DNA of 64,000 nt, taken from contig NBIV01000201.1 of NCBI GenBank assembly GCA_003194525.1, positions 62,001-126,000 of the forward strand, read 5' to 3'. The stretch's first letter is position 1, and each line of letters starts with the position of its first letter. The notes under the pieces were generated by a model. The model was not told the origin of the DNA. It searched no databases and saw nothing but the letters and a program-made list of their open reading frames with translations. Shown in pieces: positions 42,095 through 52,572 of this stretch. Source of the DNA: Gracilariopsis chorda (lineage: Eukaryota; Rhodophyta; Florideophyceae; Gracilariales; Gracilariaceae). Position numbers and translations under genes: made by a program.

Positions 42095-42479
42095 TCCCTA
42101 CACAAAGGAAAACGTTACCAACCGTGCGCAACGGGTTGTTGTTCGCATCTGCAATATCCAAACCTGGACCATGACGAATACGTTCCCGAAGAGCGGGCGG
42201 TAAGAGATCCAAATGGATAAGATTTGGCGCAGCTCCTGTGTCCAGGACAGACAACTGTCGAACCATAAACTGGTTGGAAAGGCCGTAATCAGCATAAACT
42301 TTATAGTTTGGCTTGGCCATAACCATGACTCTATTCGGAATACGGAGATTACGGGACCGTATCCACGGGCAAAGTAAAACACCAAAGTGTTCAGAGTCCG
42401 CGTCGGAAGTAGCCGCTTTCCTTGAAAGGATCTTGACCACTGATGGGGAGCGAAGCTGTAACGCCTCGGACGTCTTCAA
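42012..42479 (-). CDS. Aspartic protease of the 10.4-kb element
   Basis: 155-codon minus frame with SVLDTGAAPNLIHLDLLP (D-T-G active site) and the hydrophobic end VILGCDFL. It overlaps the RT frame at 42012-42094 in another phase. Cleaves Gag-Pol. Confidence 0.85.
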   Translation of the reverse strand: MKTSEALQLRSPSVVKILSRKAATSDADSEHFGVLLCPWIRSRNLRIPNRVMVMAKPNYKVYADYGLSNQFMVRQLSVLDTGAAPNLIHLDLLPPALRERIRHGPGLDIADANNNPLRTVGNVFLCVGIGTILVQLDFIVCEGLAAPVILGCDFL

Positions 42480-42871
42480 CTTCGGCTCAGAAGACGCCCC
42501 TCCCGTAGGGGAAACTCCCGAGATTAGGTTTTCGAGGCGGGCTCTACCGATTGCGGTGCAACACTCCCTTCGAGGGAAACAGACTGTTCCCCGTTCGCGG
42601 GCATAAAACCAGAGACCTGTGAACCAAGGTGAGCTCGAAGCAACTTCTGTTCCTCATAGGATCGACTCGGCACTCGAGCTTTCTGTTCGGCAGTGAATGC
42701 TTCGTACTGCGCGATTATTTTCGAACCCTCCCGAAGTGGGAATGTACAGTCTGGTGCTTTATGACCTGAGAGCTAACATAAAAAGCAAATAAACTGTTCC
42801 GGGTTCGGATTTAGACGCGTTTCCACACGGTGTGGATGAAGGTGATGCGGTGCAGTGTCCCTCCATCCCGG

Positions 42872-44580
42872 TCAGGAAAAACGAGTAGCTTGATTCGCGT
42901 GAGCGAGTGGAACTGCCGGTACCCTGCGAGGGTTGACATACAAGCTAGGATAATCTTCCGTTGACGGATTCGAAGTCGACGGCAACACAGACGTACCGAA
43001 CGACTCGGGATTGCTTCCAAGAAAGTGGATGTGGTCCTCTACACCATGACTGGTATTACCCTGTGCCAGGGACAAAGACGAATCCGAACCATCGGCAATG
43101 AGCGCTCTCGATGTCCGAACTCTCGGATTCCGCCTAGCCCGAAAGGTATCACCTTCGGCTTGAGCGTAGTGGACCAGGTCCATGTACTTCGCTCTGCGAT
43201 TGTACTCCCGATATCGGGATACCAAAGCCCTGATTGAAGGGTCCAAACCATCCACAAACATGGTACACGTTTCCTGATGGGAATGAACATTACCACATCC
43301 GTGAAACGCTTTATTCAAGCGGGTTGAATGTTCCGTTTCGGGCTCCGTCGGTCGTTGACGAGTGTCTCTCAAAGCCAGAATTGCTGCTTGAACCGCATTC
43401 GGTGTCGCGTATGACCTGAGAAGGTAGTGTACTGCTTCCAGCCAACACGTGAATCCTCCTTCCGAGGCCCTCGAGGATCCGCGGACGGATTGAAATTGGT
43501 CTTCTGCAGAACCCTTTAGAAAGTAGGGTAAAGTCAAATAAGCTTGCACTTCACTCATACCAAGTATATCCGCTTCGCGGACGAAGCTCGCAAGGAAATC
43601 AAGAACAAATATTGGGTCGTCGCTTTTGAACCCCCTTTTGTACAGGGTAATGCTGAGGCGCTTAATAAAGTCCTTGACCTTGCCCGTACCACGGGATGAA
43701 CGTTCTGTAGACGTGTTCACCAACCGATAATACCGGTACGACAACAACTTCCGATAGAGCGGACTCGTAGGCTTCATCTCCTTGATTCTCAAGAGCTTCT
43801 GACCCTTCACACGGGTATGTACGTCCCTCTGTGTGGGTTGAGTAGCCCCAGATTGGGTAGCACGCGGTTCGTGTTGTTTTTCATCCTTCTCCGGCGAATT
43901 GGGATCCGAAGAAGAACTCGAACGCGAGTCATCAGAATCTGAACCAGACGAATCCTCTTGAGGATGAACTTCCTTTTTGGAACTGCGGTTATTCCGTTCA
44001 ACGGAGCGGTGTCCAGACGTCTCCAAACGATAGGATTTCGCCAATTTGGCCTCGAATTCCGCGTCCAGACAGAATATCTCTTCGAGATTGCTCAAACGGG
44101 CTTCGAAACGATCCGCTCGCTCGCGGAATTCTTCCACAAACGTGTGGTAACCCTGAATGAAAACCCCAGGGGTACCCAAACTTTCCAAAATGGAGTTGAC
44201 ATCCCGTCTCAGGGAACGAATATCCCCGAAACATCCCGCAACTGGGCGTCATCCACCTTACGCCGCAGAGCGGCAACTTCCTGCAGGAGGTCGACGTGTG
44301 TCACATTGGCAATTTCCACACGTGACTCCAACCTCCGGAACTGGGAATTAACAAACCGAATTCGGTCAGCTGCAGAGAGCGTTTCCACAATTGGAGGTTT
44401 AGAAACTGTAACAACCTCTTGAGGTACAGACGCAGCGGAGGGTGCTCTCCGAAGATCCGGATCGATCTCAATATCGTCCCGGTCGTCGAGAACGGACATC
44501 CTCGACCTGGGTGCGGCAGGTGGGCCTGACCCAGCGGGGCGAGTAGAACCATTCCGAGGACCCGGAGCCTTCGGTGCCAT
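42872..44580 (-). CDS. Gag of the 10.4-kb element, one frameshift
   Basis: Start at ATG 44580 (MAPKAPGPRNGS). The N-terminal frame has a coiled coil (RFVNSQFRRLESRVEIANVT) and stops at 44209. The next frame (44188 to 42872) continues the coiled coil without gap (DVNSILESLGTPGVF), so one indel near 44225 splits gag. The second part carries an acidic Ser-rich stretch and the retrotransposon gag capsid domain (SEVQAYLTLPYFLKGSAEDQ, LNKAFHGCGNV). No clear CCHC knuckle was seen. Confidence 0.8.
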
Positions 44581-44798
44581 ACTGTAACTGACAACCGCTA
44601 TCGGTAAGCGATATACGTAAATCGATCTCAAGACTTCCGAAGAACGGATAAACACAAAAATACTTCACAGAAAAGTCACAAACTCAAGTGAGTATCCAGA
44701 CCATTGAGTGGTTTGACAATTGAGAACCCAGCAATGGGAACCAACCGACAAACAACTCGAAAGAGTGCAATCCCAGATTCTAGGTCGGAAGACCACTT

Positions 44799-45753
44799 GT
44801 AGAGCAAAACCCGGAAGCGGGAAGTACCCTAAAGGTGTTCGAGACCTCGCTATCTATGGGATGGTGTCTCAGTTGAGAGAGCCCTCTGCAACACGTAAAG
44901 GCTGGCTTGTAAGACCAACGTGGTTCTGGCTATACCTGCAGAGGATCGGGAATGGCCCATAAAAAGGGTAAACTCCAGGAACTGATGGTACACACGTGAG
45001 TGTATAATGACACGATATCCTGTGAAGGAAAGCAAAAGGAAAAGGTAAAACCCAAGAGAACCGCCGACGGGGCGTGCAACACGCGGCAACAGACCCGGCG
45101 ACTGGGCGAACCAAAATAAAGAACGAATCCCATACGGGAATGTGGTAAACACCACGACGAAAAACCCAATACTGGGGCGGAATCCAAGACTGACAGTGGA
45201 ACAAATAACCAATACCGAACACGGTGATACTGTAGCAGTAGTGACGCCTGAATGTTCCCAAGGGGATGGTAGACGGAATCCACTCGTGGATACTCTCCGC
45301 GAGGAGTCGTAATCCCTACGAGGAGCTTTCTTACCAGAGCCTTACTCTGCAAAGAGTATATCTCGAAAGAGGACCAAGGTTACCATTTACTGGTGGTGCT
45401 GACGGCGAAGCCGTGATTGCCTAAGTAGGTTTGCACCACAATAAACTAAATAAATTAACTAATTTGGTGCACACCTCTTGAGATCCATACACGTGGAGTT
45501 CCCACTTTCTGGGCTACAAGTGGCGATAACCATAGAATTAAATATCCAAAATTGGAACCGAAATTACCACACGCGTACAGCGTACCATCTGTCACCAGAA
45601 TGCCACTAGTAATACCTGTCCAGGTCCCTCAAGTGCCACCTCATCGCTATCCCGCGAGGGATCAACTCATAAATGAGGTATCGAACCAATCCACCAGTGG
45701 ATACTCCTATGAATAGGAACAACTGCCAACCGACGGGAAAACGTTGCTCCACA
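44799..45753 (-). repeat. 5' LTR of the 10.4-kb element
   Basis: 955 bp. In 45256-45429 eight perfect short inverted repeats occur in 174 bp, e.g. ATCCAC-TC-GTGGAT (45278-45291), CTCC-GCGA-GGAG (45295-45306), TACTCT-GCAA-AGAGTA (45343-45358) and ACGGC-GAA-GCCGT (45402-45414). Minus-strand ORFs of 114-140 codons across both LTRs are by-products of low stop density. Confidence 0.93.
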
Positions 45754-45981
45754 AGATCAAGCCCAGGAAGGGTGTGGTTAACACTGAGGATCTCATTCAT
45801 GATGCTAGCATTGAAAATTGTGACGATCCATCGCCTGCACTTTTCAAAACGTTTGGTGAAAGGATTAGAGAGGAAGGAACCAAAGCTATAAGAACAAAGA
45901 TTCCAAACTATGCCGAAGATGTCAGCGATTTTGACGATGTCCAGCTCCCCCAAAATGCGCAAGTTCAGTATAAGTCCACAT
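45754..45981 (+). pseudogene. Unidentified ORF, 3' part, split by retrotransposon
   Basis: Continues the frame of 35111-35352 after the element and one target-site copy: KPRKGVVNTEDLIHDASIEN, later FKTFGERIREEGTKAIR, and ends with TAG at 45979-45981. No family recognised. Confidence 0.45.
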
Positions 45982-46073
45982 AGATTTACGAACCCCTCAC
46001 CAACTACCACATAAATAAAGCTCTAGAGGTAAGAATATGTATCCAACAACAACACGCCATTAAAGTGCTGCTT

Positions 46074-48413
46074 CTATGCTTCGAGAATGGCTTCCATCTC
46101 CACTGTGCCCAAGAGTGGCAAAGAATCATCGTTGATTTCCTCCCAATCCAACTCCCCTTCTAATTCTTCACCGTCCGATAGCTCCTCACCTGCATGAATA
46201 ATAACCTCATCAGTCCCATCCATTCCCCCTGTAGTCGCAGGAGCTCCGAGCTGCTTCTGATCTGTGTTGATGAGGTGTTTTGTACCCTGACAAGGGGCGG
46301 TAGTTGAGTTAAAAATTGCGTTGTTAAATGCACAGAAGACCATCTTCTTCACCTTTTCCGGGTGGAGACGGTTCCGAATTGACGTTCGGATCCGCTTCTG
46401 AGCGCTGAAGCTTCGCTCTACAGATGAAGAGGACGGACTCACGCAAAGTATCCGCAATGCAAACGTTCGCAATAAAGACTTCTCCTTTTGTATCCAGTAA
46501 ATGACTGGCATGTTCCCATAAGCCAGCAAAAGGGGATGTTGACTGCCATGATCCATTTCCATGTTCCATTCCATACGCGTAAAAGAAAATTCTTCAAACA
46601 AGTTCTGCATAGCACCATCCACTCCACCGGCGCTCGGAAGCTTTGCAGATGGTGGAAAAGCATCCGAAGATATAAACGTGCGCATCTGATTAAGAATGTG
46701 CACATTATATTCTGAAATGTCTTCGCGAGCACTACTTATATCCAAAGCATATGCCACATAGTTCAGTGGCGTCAATAACGGAACTTTTCGCCGGGTAACC
46801 ACCATCCGGTCCTCGAATACTTGCAACATGTCGCCCTTTCTTTCCGGGGTGAAAAAGGGGGTCGCTGGCAGCTCTCCAAGCTGCTGGCGGAGTCGCAGGG
46901 TAACCGGTAGCACCTCAGAAATGAAGCTTTCTTCATTATCAAAGAACCTTAAATACTGTCTCACAACCCTCAAAACATGATAAACATCAAGACACTTTTC
47001 GAATAGAGTGTCATCGCCAACGGCTGTCTCGGAAAACATCCTTCTTTCGTTATTTCGAGAATCAAACAGGTTCAAAGCAAAGTCCTGGCAACCCACTAGT
47101 CTCCTGTACACAGTATGGCTGCGAACAAAAGATTGAATCATTCCCTCAGAGCTCGCAAACCTAGTAGTCGCCATCTTCACCGGCAATATGGCAGTTCGCG
47201 GTGGGAGCAAGCGCGAACATTTGTCCAACTCCTTTGTCTTTGCTTCGTACCCATTGCTTCGTAGTGTTGCGTTGTACTCCTCTTTCAATTATTTGAACCG
47301 AAAGTAAAGTTTCGGACGGTTTCTCAGGTCCGTAACAAGGGTTGATATCACATCCAGTACATCCTTAATCCACGCTAACGCTCCGATGTCCTGCATTAAA
47401 AGGTTGGCGAAATGTGTCTGATCATGGCAACTAATCAGCCAATTGAATCGACCCACTAGCTTCGCCTTCGCAACCTCACACGCCCTTGTATCGTCACTTG
47501 TGACCCCGGGTATATTCTTCATATCCCCGAAATCCACCATTGTGTCGGCGACAATGTTTGCATACAACGAAGCATCACATTTCTCTGATCCAGTATATTT
47601 GGATCGGAGAAAGAAAGTCTTTCTCGTACGGTTTATTCCAGTGATGGACAGTAGAACATTGACAACGGTTGCTTGCTGCTCGTCCTTCCACCCATCAAAA
47701 ATCAACGTTCCAAAGCTGTGCTGTAGACCTGCGTTGACAGAACCTTTAGTCCGGTTTACGAACTGCTGATAGTAAGCATCAAGGTTATTGGAGGCCATTC
47801 TCTTAGCGCTCGGAATATCTTCCGCGTACAGAGGATTCAAGACTTTCAACAGAAGGTAAAGCTCGTTTTTGCCCTGTTCTCTACTGAGAATAGAAAAAGG
47901 AAGCATTTGATTGACGATGAGAGATGTTAGTAGTTCTCGTATTTTCGAGCGTTTTTCGAACGAATCTAAACTATCCGTGCTAACCTCACCCGCTTCGCTC
48001 TTCTCCGATTTCACAAACGTCTTGCGGTGATTCAGAACGAAGCTGGTGCTGCGTTTCCGGTATTTTATGTTCGGGGTCTCGGGAACGCCGTATACTGTTG
48101 CAGAGCTTCCAAGTTTCCGATAATGATCTGCGTAGTGCTCATTCTCTAAGAGCAAGCGTTCGTTTACCTTCTTCGCCGTTTTGCTGCAATCCAAGACGTG
48201 TTTTCCTAGCTGCGTTGCATTCGGGGTAGAAGCGTAAGACATATACGCACAAGCCTTGCAAGATATTTGCAACCGAACTCCAGAACCGGAGGAATTTGAT
48301 GTGTATTCTTGGACAAAGCACTCTGTAATCCACCAACTTTTCTTGCGTCCCCTACGTTTTTTCGAACTGTGGGAAGAATTGTCCGATGTCAGCGCAGCTT
48401 CTTGTGTCGACAT
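46074..48413 (-). pseudogene. hAT-family transposase with one in-frame stop
   Basis: One 779-codon frame from ATG 48413 broken only by a TAA at 47289-47291 (FRFK-stop-LKEEYN). Residues about 20-90 hold a BED-type zinc finger (QISCKACAYMS...LGKHVLDC). A DUF659-like hAT core follows (SFGTLIFDGWKDEQQATVVN, GVTSDDTRACEVAKAKLVGR, with catalytic-type Asp residues). The C-terminus has the hAT dimerisation motif (SSSSVERSFSAQKRIRTSIR, NRLHPEKV). hAT transposases cut and paste DNA as dimers. Readthrough or a recent nonsense mutation are both possible. Confidence 0.88.
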
Positions 48414-48714
48414 GGCTGAACGTAGGGGATGATAGGCAAGAGCGCAACGTGAAGCGGAATTGAAAAGATAGAAAACTCAAATACAACGCTTGAGTGGCTA
48501 GAGAGTAGAAAGCAAACCGTAGAAGGACACAGTTCTTATTAGGGAACTGGGTGTGAGGGAGAGCAGCTGACTGAAAATGAGAGGAGGAAGAACTGGCGGA
48601 TTGGGTTGCAGTATGCATTTTTGCATGAGTTCTTGAGGTAAATGGTTACCTCGTTCCATAATCTACACCAGCGCAGCCGCGCAGTGGTACACGTGCGGCG
48701 CGCACAGGGCACTG
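48414..48714 (-). mobile_element. hAT 5' flank and terminal inverted repeat candidate
   Basis: Reading inward on the minus strand from 48714, CAGTGCCCTGTGCGCGCCGC fits the hAT terminal consensus CAGxGxCCTG. The outer neighbour is a 45-bp palindrome (48714-48758). The matching repeat at the low-coordinate end was not found in 45754-46073, so that end is diverged or deleted. Confidence 0.5.
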
Positions 48715-48884
48715 AAATTTGTGGTTATGTTTGGAGTCCAAATACAACCACAAATTTCAATTTTTTGGATTGAGTTGAATATTACGCGCCATTTTGTTGG
48801 AAGTGGGAGCAGGTTTCTTCTCTCTGTCGGTTTGCCAAGTTGGCATAGCTTTCCCAACGATAGCTAAATCTTCTTCTTCTTGTC

Positions 48885-49562
48885 ATGCTGAGTTTTGATG
48901 ACATTGAGGATACATGCGAAGGGCTACCGACCTACATGGATACCAATACGACTACTAGACGTACAAGCCATCGGAATGATGGGCAGATTGGTGAGGTATA
49001 TCACCCAGAGCATGCCAAGGTCAGCCTGGTAATCATTCCAGATTTATGTCACACTGAAGAAGGCTTGGCAAAACCTAAAGCAAAGAACAACGGAAGACGT
49101 CAACAATTGATCCCACAAAAGTTAGGAAGCAGGCAGGAAAACAGAACTACCAGAGAAGTTTTGGGCAGCATTTACGTAAAAACCTCTTCCTTGATCGAAT
49201 CAGAACACGTTATTACCACTCCAATCAACCACAGTGACGCATTTGCTAAGGAAACTATGGATACAGCGAGCACCTCCGATGAGTACCAAGAACTGCTTTA
49301 CAGCGGAGAAGAATACGAGAAACGATACACACCCGAGGCATCTAGCGAAGAAACCATTGGTATCTGGAGTAGAAACAAGAGGGTCCAGGTCTTTCAGATC
49401 AATGAAAACAACCGTAGTTCAGACCCTTTTCATGAGCAAATGTTCTGCCATCGCCCAGGAATGAATGACTTCTCGCCCTCTGATGCATTCTTGAAATTCA
49501 GCGTAGATACCGAAGCCTCCGTTCTAACCGCTTCGAGGGAAACTGGAGACCTACGAGACTAG
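48885..49562 (+). CDS. Unrecognised 225-aa ORF
   Basis: ATG 48885 opens a frame for an acidic, Ser/Thr-rich product, starting MLSFDDIEDTCEGLPTYMDT. No domain, signal or membrane segment recognised. After its stop, coding-like sequence continues in another frame (ASPFDPPSRDFYTTEC and GEDCIHKNCHYSEPCLRGMI, about 49575-49755), then in 49756-50055, so it is probably the head of a larger frameshifted gene. Confidence 0.4.
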   Translation: MLSFDDIEDTCEGLPTYMDTNTTTRRTSHRNDGQIGEVYHPEHAKVSLVIIPDLCHTEEGLAKPKAKNNGRRQQLIPQKLGSRQENRTTREVLGSIYVKTSSLIESEHVITTPINHSDAFAKETMDTASTSDEYQELLYSGEEYEKRYTPEASSEETIGIWSRNKRVQVFQINENNRSSDPFHEQMFCHRPGMNDFSPSDAFLKFSVDTEASVLTASRETGDLRD

Positions 49563-49574
49563 AAGCGAGCTAAC

Positions 49575-50802
49575 AGGCCAGTCCCTTCGACCCACCTTCT
49601 AGGGATTTCTACACCACAGAATGTACTGTACAAACAGATGGTGCTCGTGGCGTCAGCGATGACTACTTAGAATCAAAGGCTCACATAGCCCATGGAGAAG
49701 ACTGTATTCACAAGAACTGCCATTACTCAGAGCCGTGTCTTCGCGGAATGATTAGATGCATGACGATGAGAAGCAGATTAATTGTTCTTCTAATTTGGGT
49801 GAGGTCACATTTCCCGGGGTGTCTTCGTCAGATTTGCCATCTACCGCCTCAACAGGTTCACGAAGTGCAGATTTGAAAGAACATGCCGTGAGCAACGAAC
49901 TAGTAGTTGACTTCGATGCCTCTGGAATGGAAAGAGTGCATGATGCTATTTGTTTGGTTGCAACCGAGGCAGCAGGAAGATATTGCGATTGTGACTACGC
50001 TCTCATGGCAGTAACAAACCTGAGTCTCACGAAGCTGGTCGACACGAAGGTGTAAATCGCAGTGAATGCTAGGGCATCCTACGCAGACCAACAGCACCTC
50101 TACGTCTTGGTTGATCTCCGCGAGACTGGACCGTCAGGCGAGAGAAAGCGCGCAAGGTGGTTCTGACCAGTTACTGTCGTAACGAAGGGGGGATGGATCC
50201 AAAAACCAAGAAGGGCTATGACAAAGAATATTCAGAAACTGGCTACCTCCACGAGGCGTAACTTAGAGCACAGCTTGAAACTAAAGCTGAAGTCCTGCGC
50301 AAGAACAAGTACGAGCGCATCTTCACCGAAGACTCTCAAGCACATTGTACCGCGGTCAACTTAGCTAAGCGTAAGTGATATTTGTGAAACAAGTGGTACT
50401 AACCTTATGGATGGTGGGCAAATTCTATGTTCAATTTATCGTACTGCGTTGCTTTACGTCGAGCATGCCTTTGAGGATGCCAAACAACTTCGCGTCATTT
50501 CAGTCATCTCCGTCACAAGTCCCGCAGCATGGGCAAGTATCGAAGCTGCTGAAGAAATGACAGTTTCTGCACTCATCTACCGACCATCTTCGAAAGACGT
50601 AGATGTTCAAGTGATAAGCAACGTTTCTAGTGCAAACGGCTACACAGTGCAGCTCACGGCAACCTTCACGATCACTTGCCAAGATTCATCAAAGGTGCTA
50701 CGATGTCATTTACCACAAGGCAGAGACCCCCTGTTCGACGAGAACGAGGTCATAAAGTGCTTCCATCATCTATTAGAAAAGCTGCCGGAGTACACGCGGT
50801 AG
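49575..50802 (+). pseudogene. Unrecognised frameshifted coding region
   Basis: Three consecutive pieces in changing frames: 49575-49755, 49756-50055 (ASGMERVHDAICLVATEAAG, CDCDYALMA) and 50407-50802 (DGGQILCSIYRTALLYVEHA, FEDAKQLRVISVISVT). The gap 50056-50406 has short open stretches and a GTAAGT near 50374 that could be a splice donor. No family recognised. Continuity with the ORF at 48885 is an inference from spacing and composition. Confidence 0.35.
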
Positions 50803-50971
50803 GATCAGAATGTATAAAAGTAAAACAAAGGCATCGTTGCCATAACCCTGCATCGTGTTCTTTCTCGAAGTTCAATCGTAGTATGCAGAGCTCACAATGT
50901 CATCGCAACGTTGGCGTCCCGTTCAAACCCCATAAGTGTTCAGTCATCACTTTCCTTGGTCACGTCTACAA

Positions 50972-52460
50972 TCAGTTTTTGCTCTTCCTCTGGGCTGACC
51001 TCAAACAGACTGAGAAACTTCTCTTCTGGAACCGTTTGAACCTTGTTTCTCTGAGCTTTGAAAGCGTTTGGCCGGGATCAAGTCCAAAATCAACATAATC
51101 CGTTTTGCGCGTGACTGAACTCTTTATGAATCCCCCGGACCTTCTTATCCATTTCATCACTTCAGGCCGACTCAGTGTGACAAACTCCCCGGTGAACACA
51201 AAGTTGTGCTCTGCCACGCCGGCAACCGCTATCGCCCAAAGTTTTCCAATATCAGCTTCAGTTACGATGGTACTTGGAGTTACTAACTCCGCCAGAGCCT
51301 TCATTTCACTCAGCGTCCTGTCCTTCTTCAGAAACTCAAGAAGACCCTGTGCCGTTCTTCCCGCAAACACAGTAATTCCCATCAGATTCTCTAGGCCATT
51401 TTCCTTCGCGGCTATCTCGAAGAGAGTTTGCAGCGACTCAAGTTTCGCAGCAAGTGCCCGTGCCCCTGTTCCTCTCACGCCCGGGAGCCCTACCCCAAAC
51501 AACACCCATCCCAAGCTCCTGGTTGATGCTGCTTCTTGAGTGTTCTCGTACAGTTGCGAAGCATTTTTTCGGCGAAGCCTTCCAAGTTCAGAATGTTATC
51601 CAGCGTCAGCCTGAACCCATCAACCGGTCACAACCCCCGCCTCAGTTAGTTTCTCTGCAGTCTTCTTACCAAGACCCCGGATATCCATCGCATCTCGCCC
51701 ACAAAAATGGATCAGTCTCCCCAGTGTTTGCGACGAGAAGTTCACATTGTTTGTGCATCGCATGAGATGTGCATCCGTTCCGGGCGCGCGTCCGTGCTTC
51801 AGTTTCGACCGGCATGACGGGCAGTTTGTCGGGTGGGTAATTTCGTTGCGCTCTGCTTCTTCATCTTTCTTCTCAACGTTTAAAACCTTCGGGATTACAT
51901 CCCCTCTCCGTTCTACCCGAACGTAATCTCCCACCGCTACCCCCAATCTCTTCACTTCAGCAAAGTTTTCAAGCGCTGCCCGCGACAGCATAGCGCCCCT
52001 AATTTTCACGGGTTCAAGGATCGCCACTGGTGTTATCAGCCCAGCCCGTGAGACCTGCATCAGAATATCTTTCAGCTGAGTCACTTTTGACTGCGCTTTA
52101 GGCGATCACTACTCTTGGCGGACGCGCCGTGTGTCCAGCTCCCTCACGAGCCCGTGCATCGTCAAGTTTGAGCAGAACCCTGTCCACCTCCATTGCTAAC
52201 GATGATCTGTCCTCTTCCAATGGCAACGCAAACTCTTTGGCGTTGTTAATACCAGAACATGTCTTCCGCATCGGCATCTCCCCAAATCCCCATGCCCCAA
52301 GGCTCACCAAAGTCTCGGCATGCGTGGGCCATGTGTTGTGCAGATCTCGCACAATCACACTCACTGCATTCTCATCGCGAGTACCAGCTTCTTCCAAAGC
52401 CCCAGTTAGGCATTCATAAGCAATAAATCCGGCACCGTTGCATAAAACGAGTCCTGGGCA
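50972..52460 (-). pseudogene. ligA: NAD+-dependent DNA ligase (LigA-type), frameshifted fragment
   Basis: Minus-strand pieces follow LigA order. 52460-52098: adenylation-domain end, THAETLVSLGAWGFGE and VDRVLLKLDD (family DGVVIK; Gly changed to Arg), then ERAGHTARAPR-like GAGHTARPPR. 52084-51620: OB fold (VSRAGLITPVAILEPVKIRG, GDYVRVERRGDVIP), zinc finger CPSCRSKLKHGR..RCTNNVNF with the fourth Cys replaced by Phe, and HFCGRDAMDIRGLGKKTAEK. 51514-50972: helix-hairpin-helix region and BRCT domain (FVFTGEFVTLSRPEVMKWIR, SGGFIKSSVTRKTDYV). The KxDG catalytic lysine part is missing. LigA is bacterial, also known from some large DNA viruses, so this is a candidate lateral acquisition. Confidence 0.82.
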
Positions 52461-52572
52461 TCGACGCCCTCTGCAGAGATTTCATTTTCGAGAGCGAGTT
52501 CATCTGTCGAAGGGATTGGTTAGTATCATGTTGTGTGAGGATAGTCAGAAGAGAATGAATGGAAACCAAACA

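Larger units (their letters stand above)
35353..45753 (-). mobile_element. 10.4-kb minus-strand Ty3/gypsy element, micro-hairpin rich
   Basis: LTRs at 35353-36309 (957 bp, the element's 3' LTR) and 44799-45753 (955 bp, its 5' LTR). In element sense they start TGTGGAGCAA and end TTGCTCTACA. The polypurine tract AGGGAGGGGGAGA abuts the 3' LTR. After the 5' LTR come 2 nt and TGGTCTTCCGACC, a primer site for a tRNA other than initiator Met. Flanks AAATC and AGATC are a one-mismatch target duplication. Order: gag, protease, RT, RNase H, integrase, chromodomain. A few stops and frameshifts break the reading, so it is recently dead or needs complementation. LTRs and coding DNA are crowded with short perfect inverted repeats. 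Confidence 0.93.

Noticed and set aside
44850-45352. Minus-strand ORFs of 120-140 codons across both LTRs of the 10.4-kb element (also 35294-35908)
   Set aside because: They lie in LTR sequence, occur in three overlapping frames, and differ in frame and ends between the two LTR copies; no protein resemblance.
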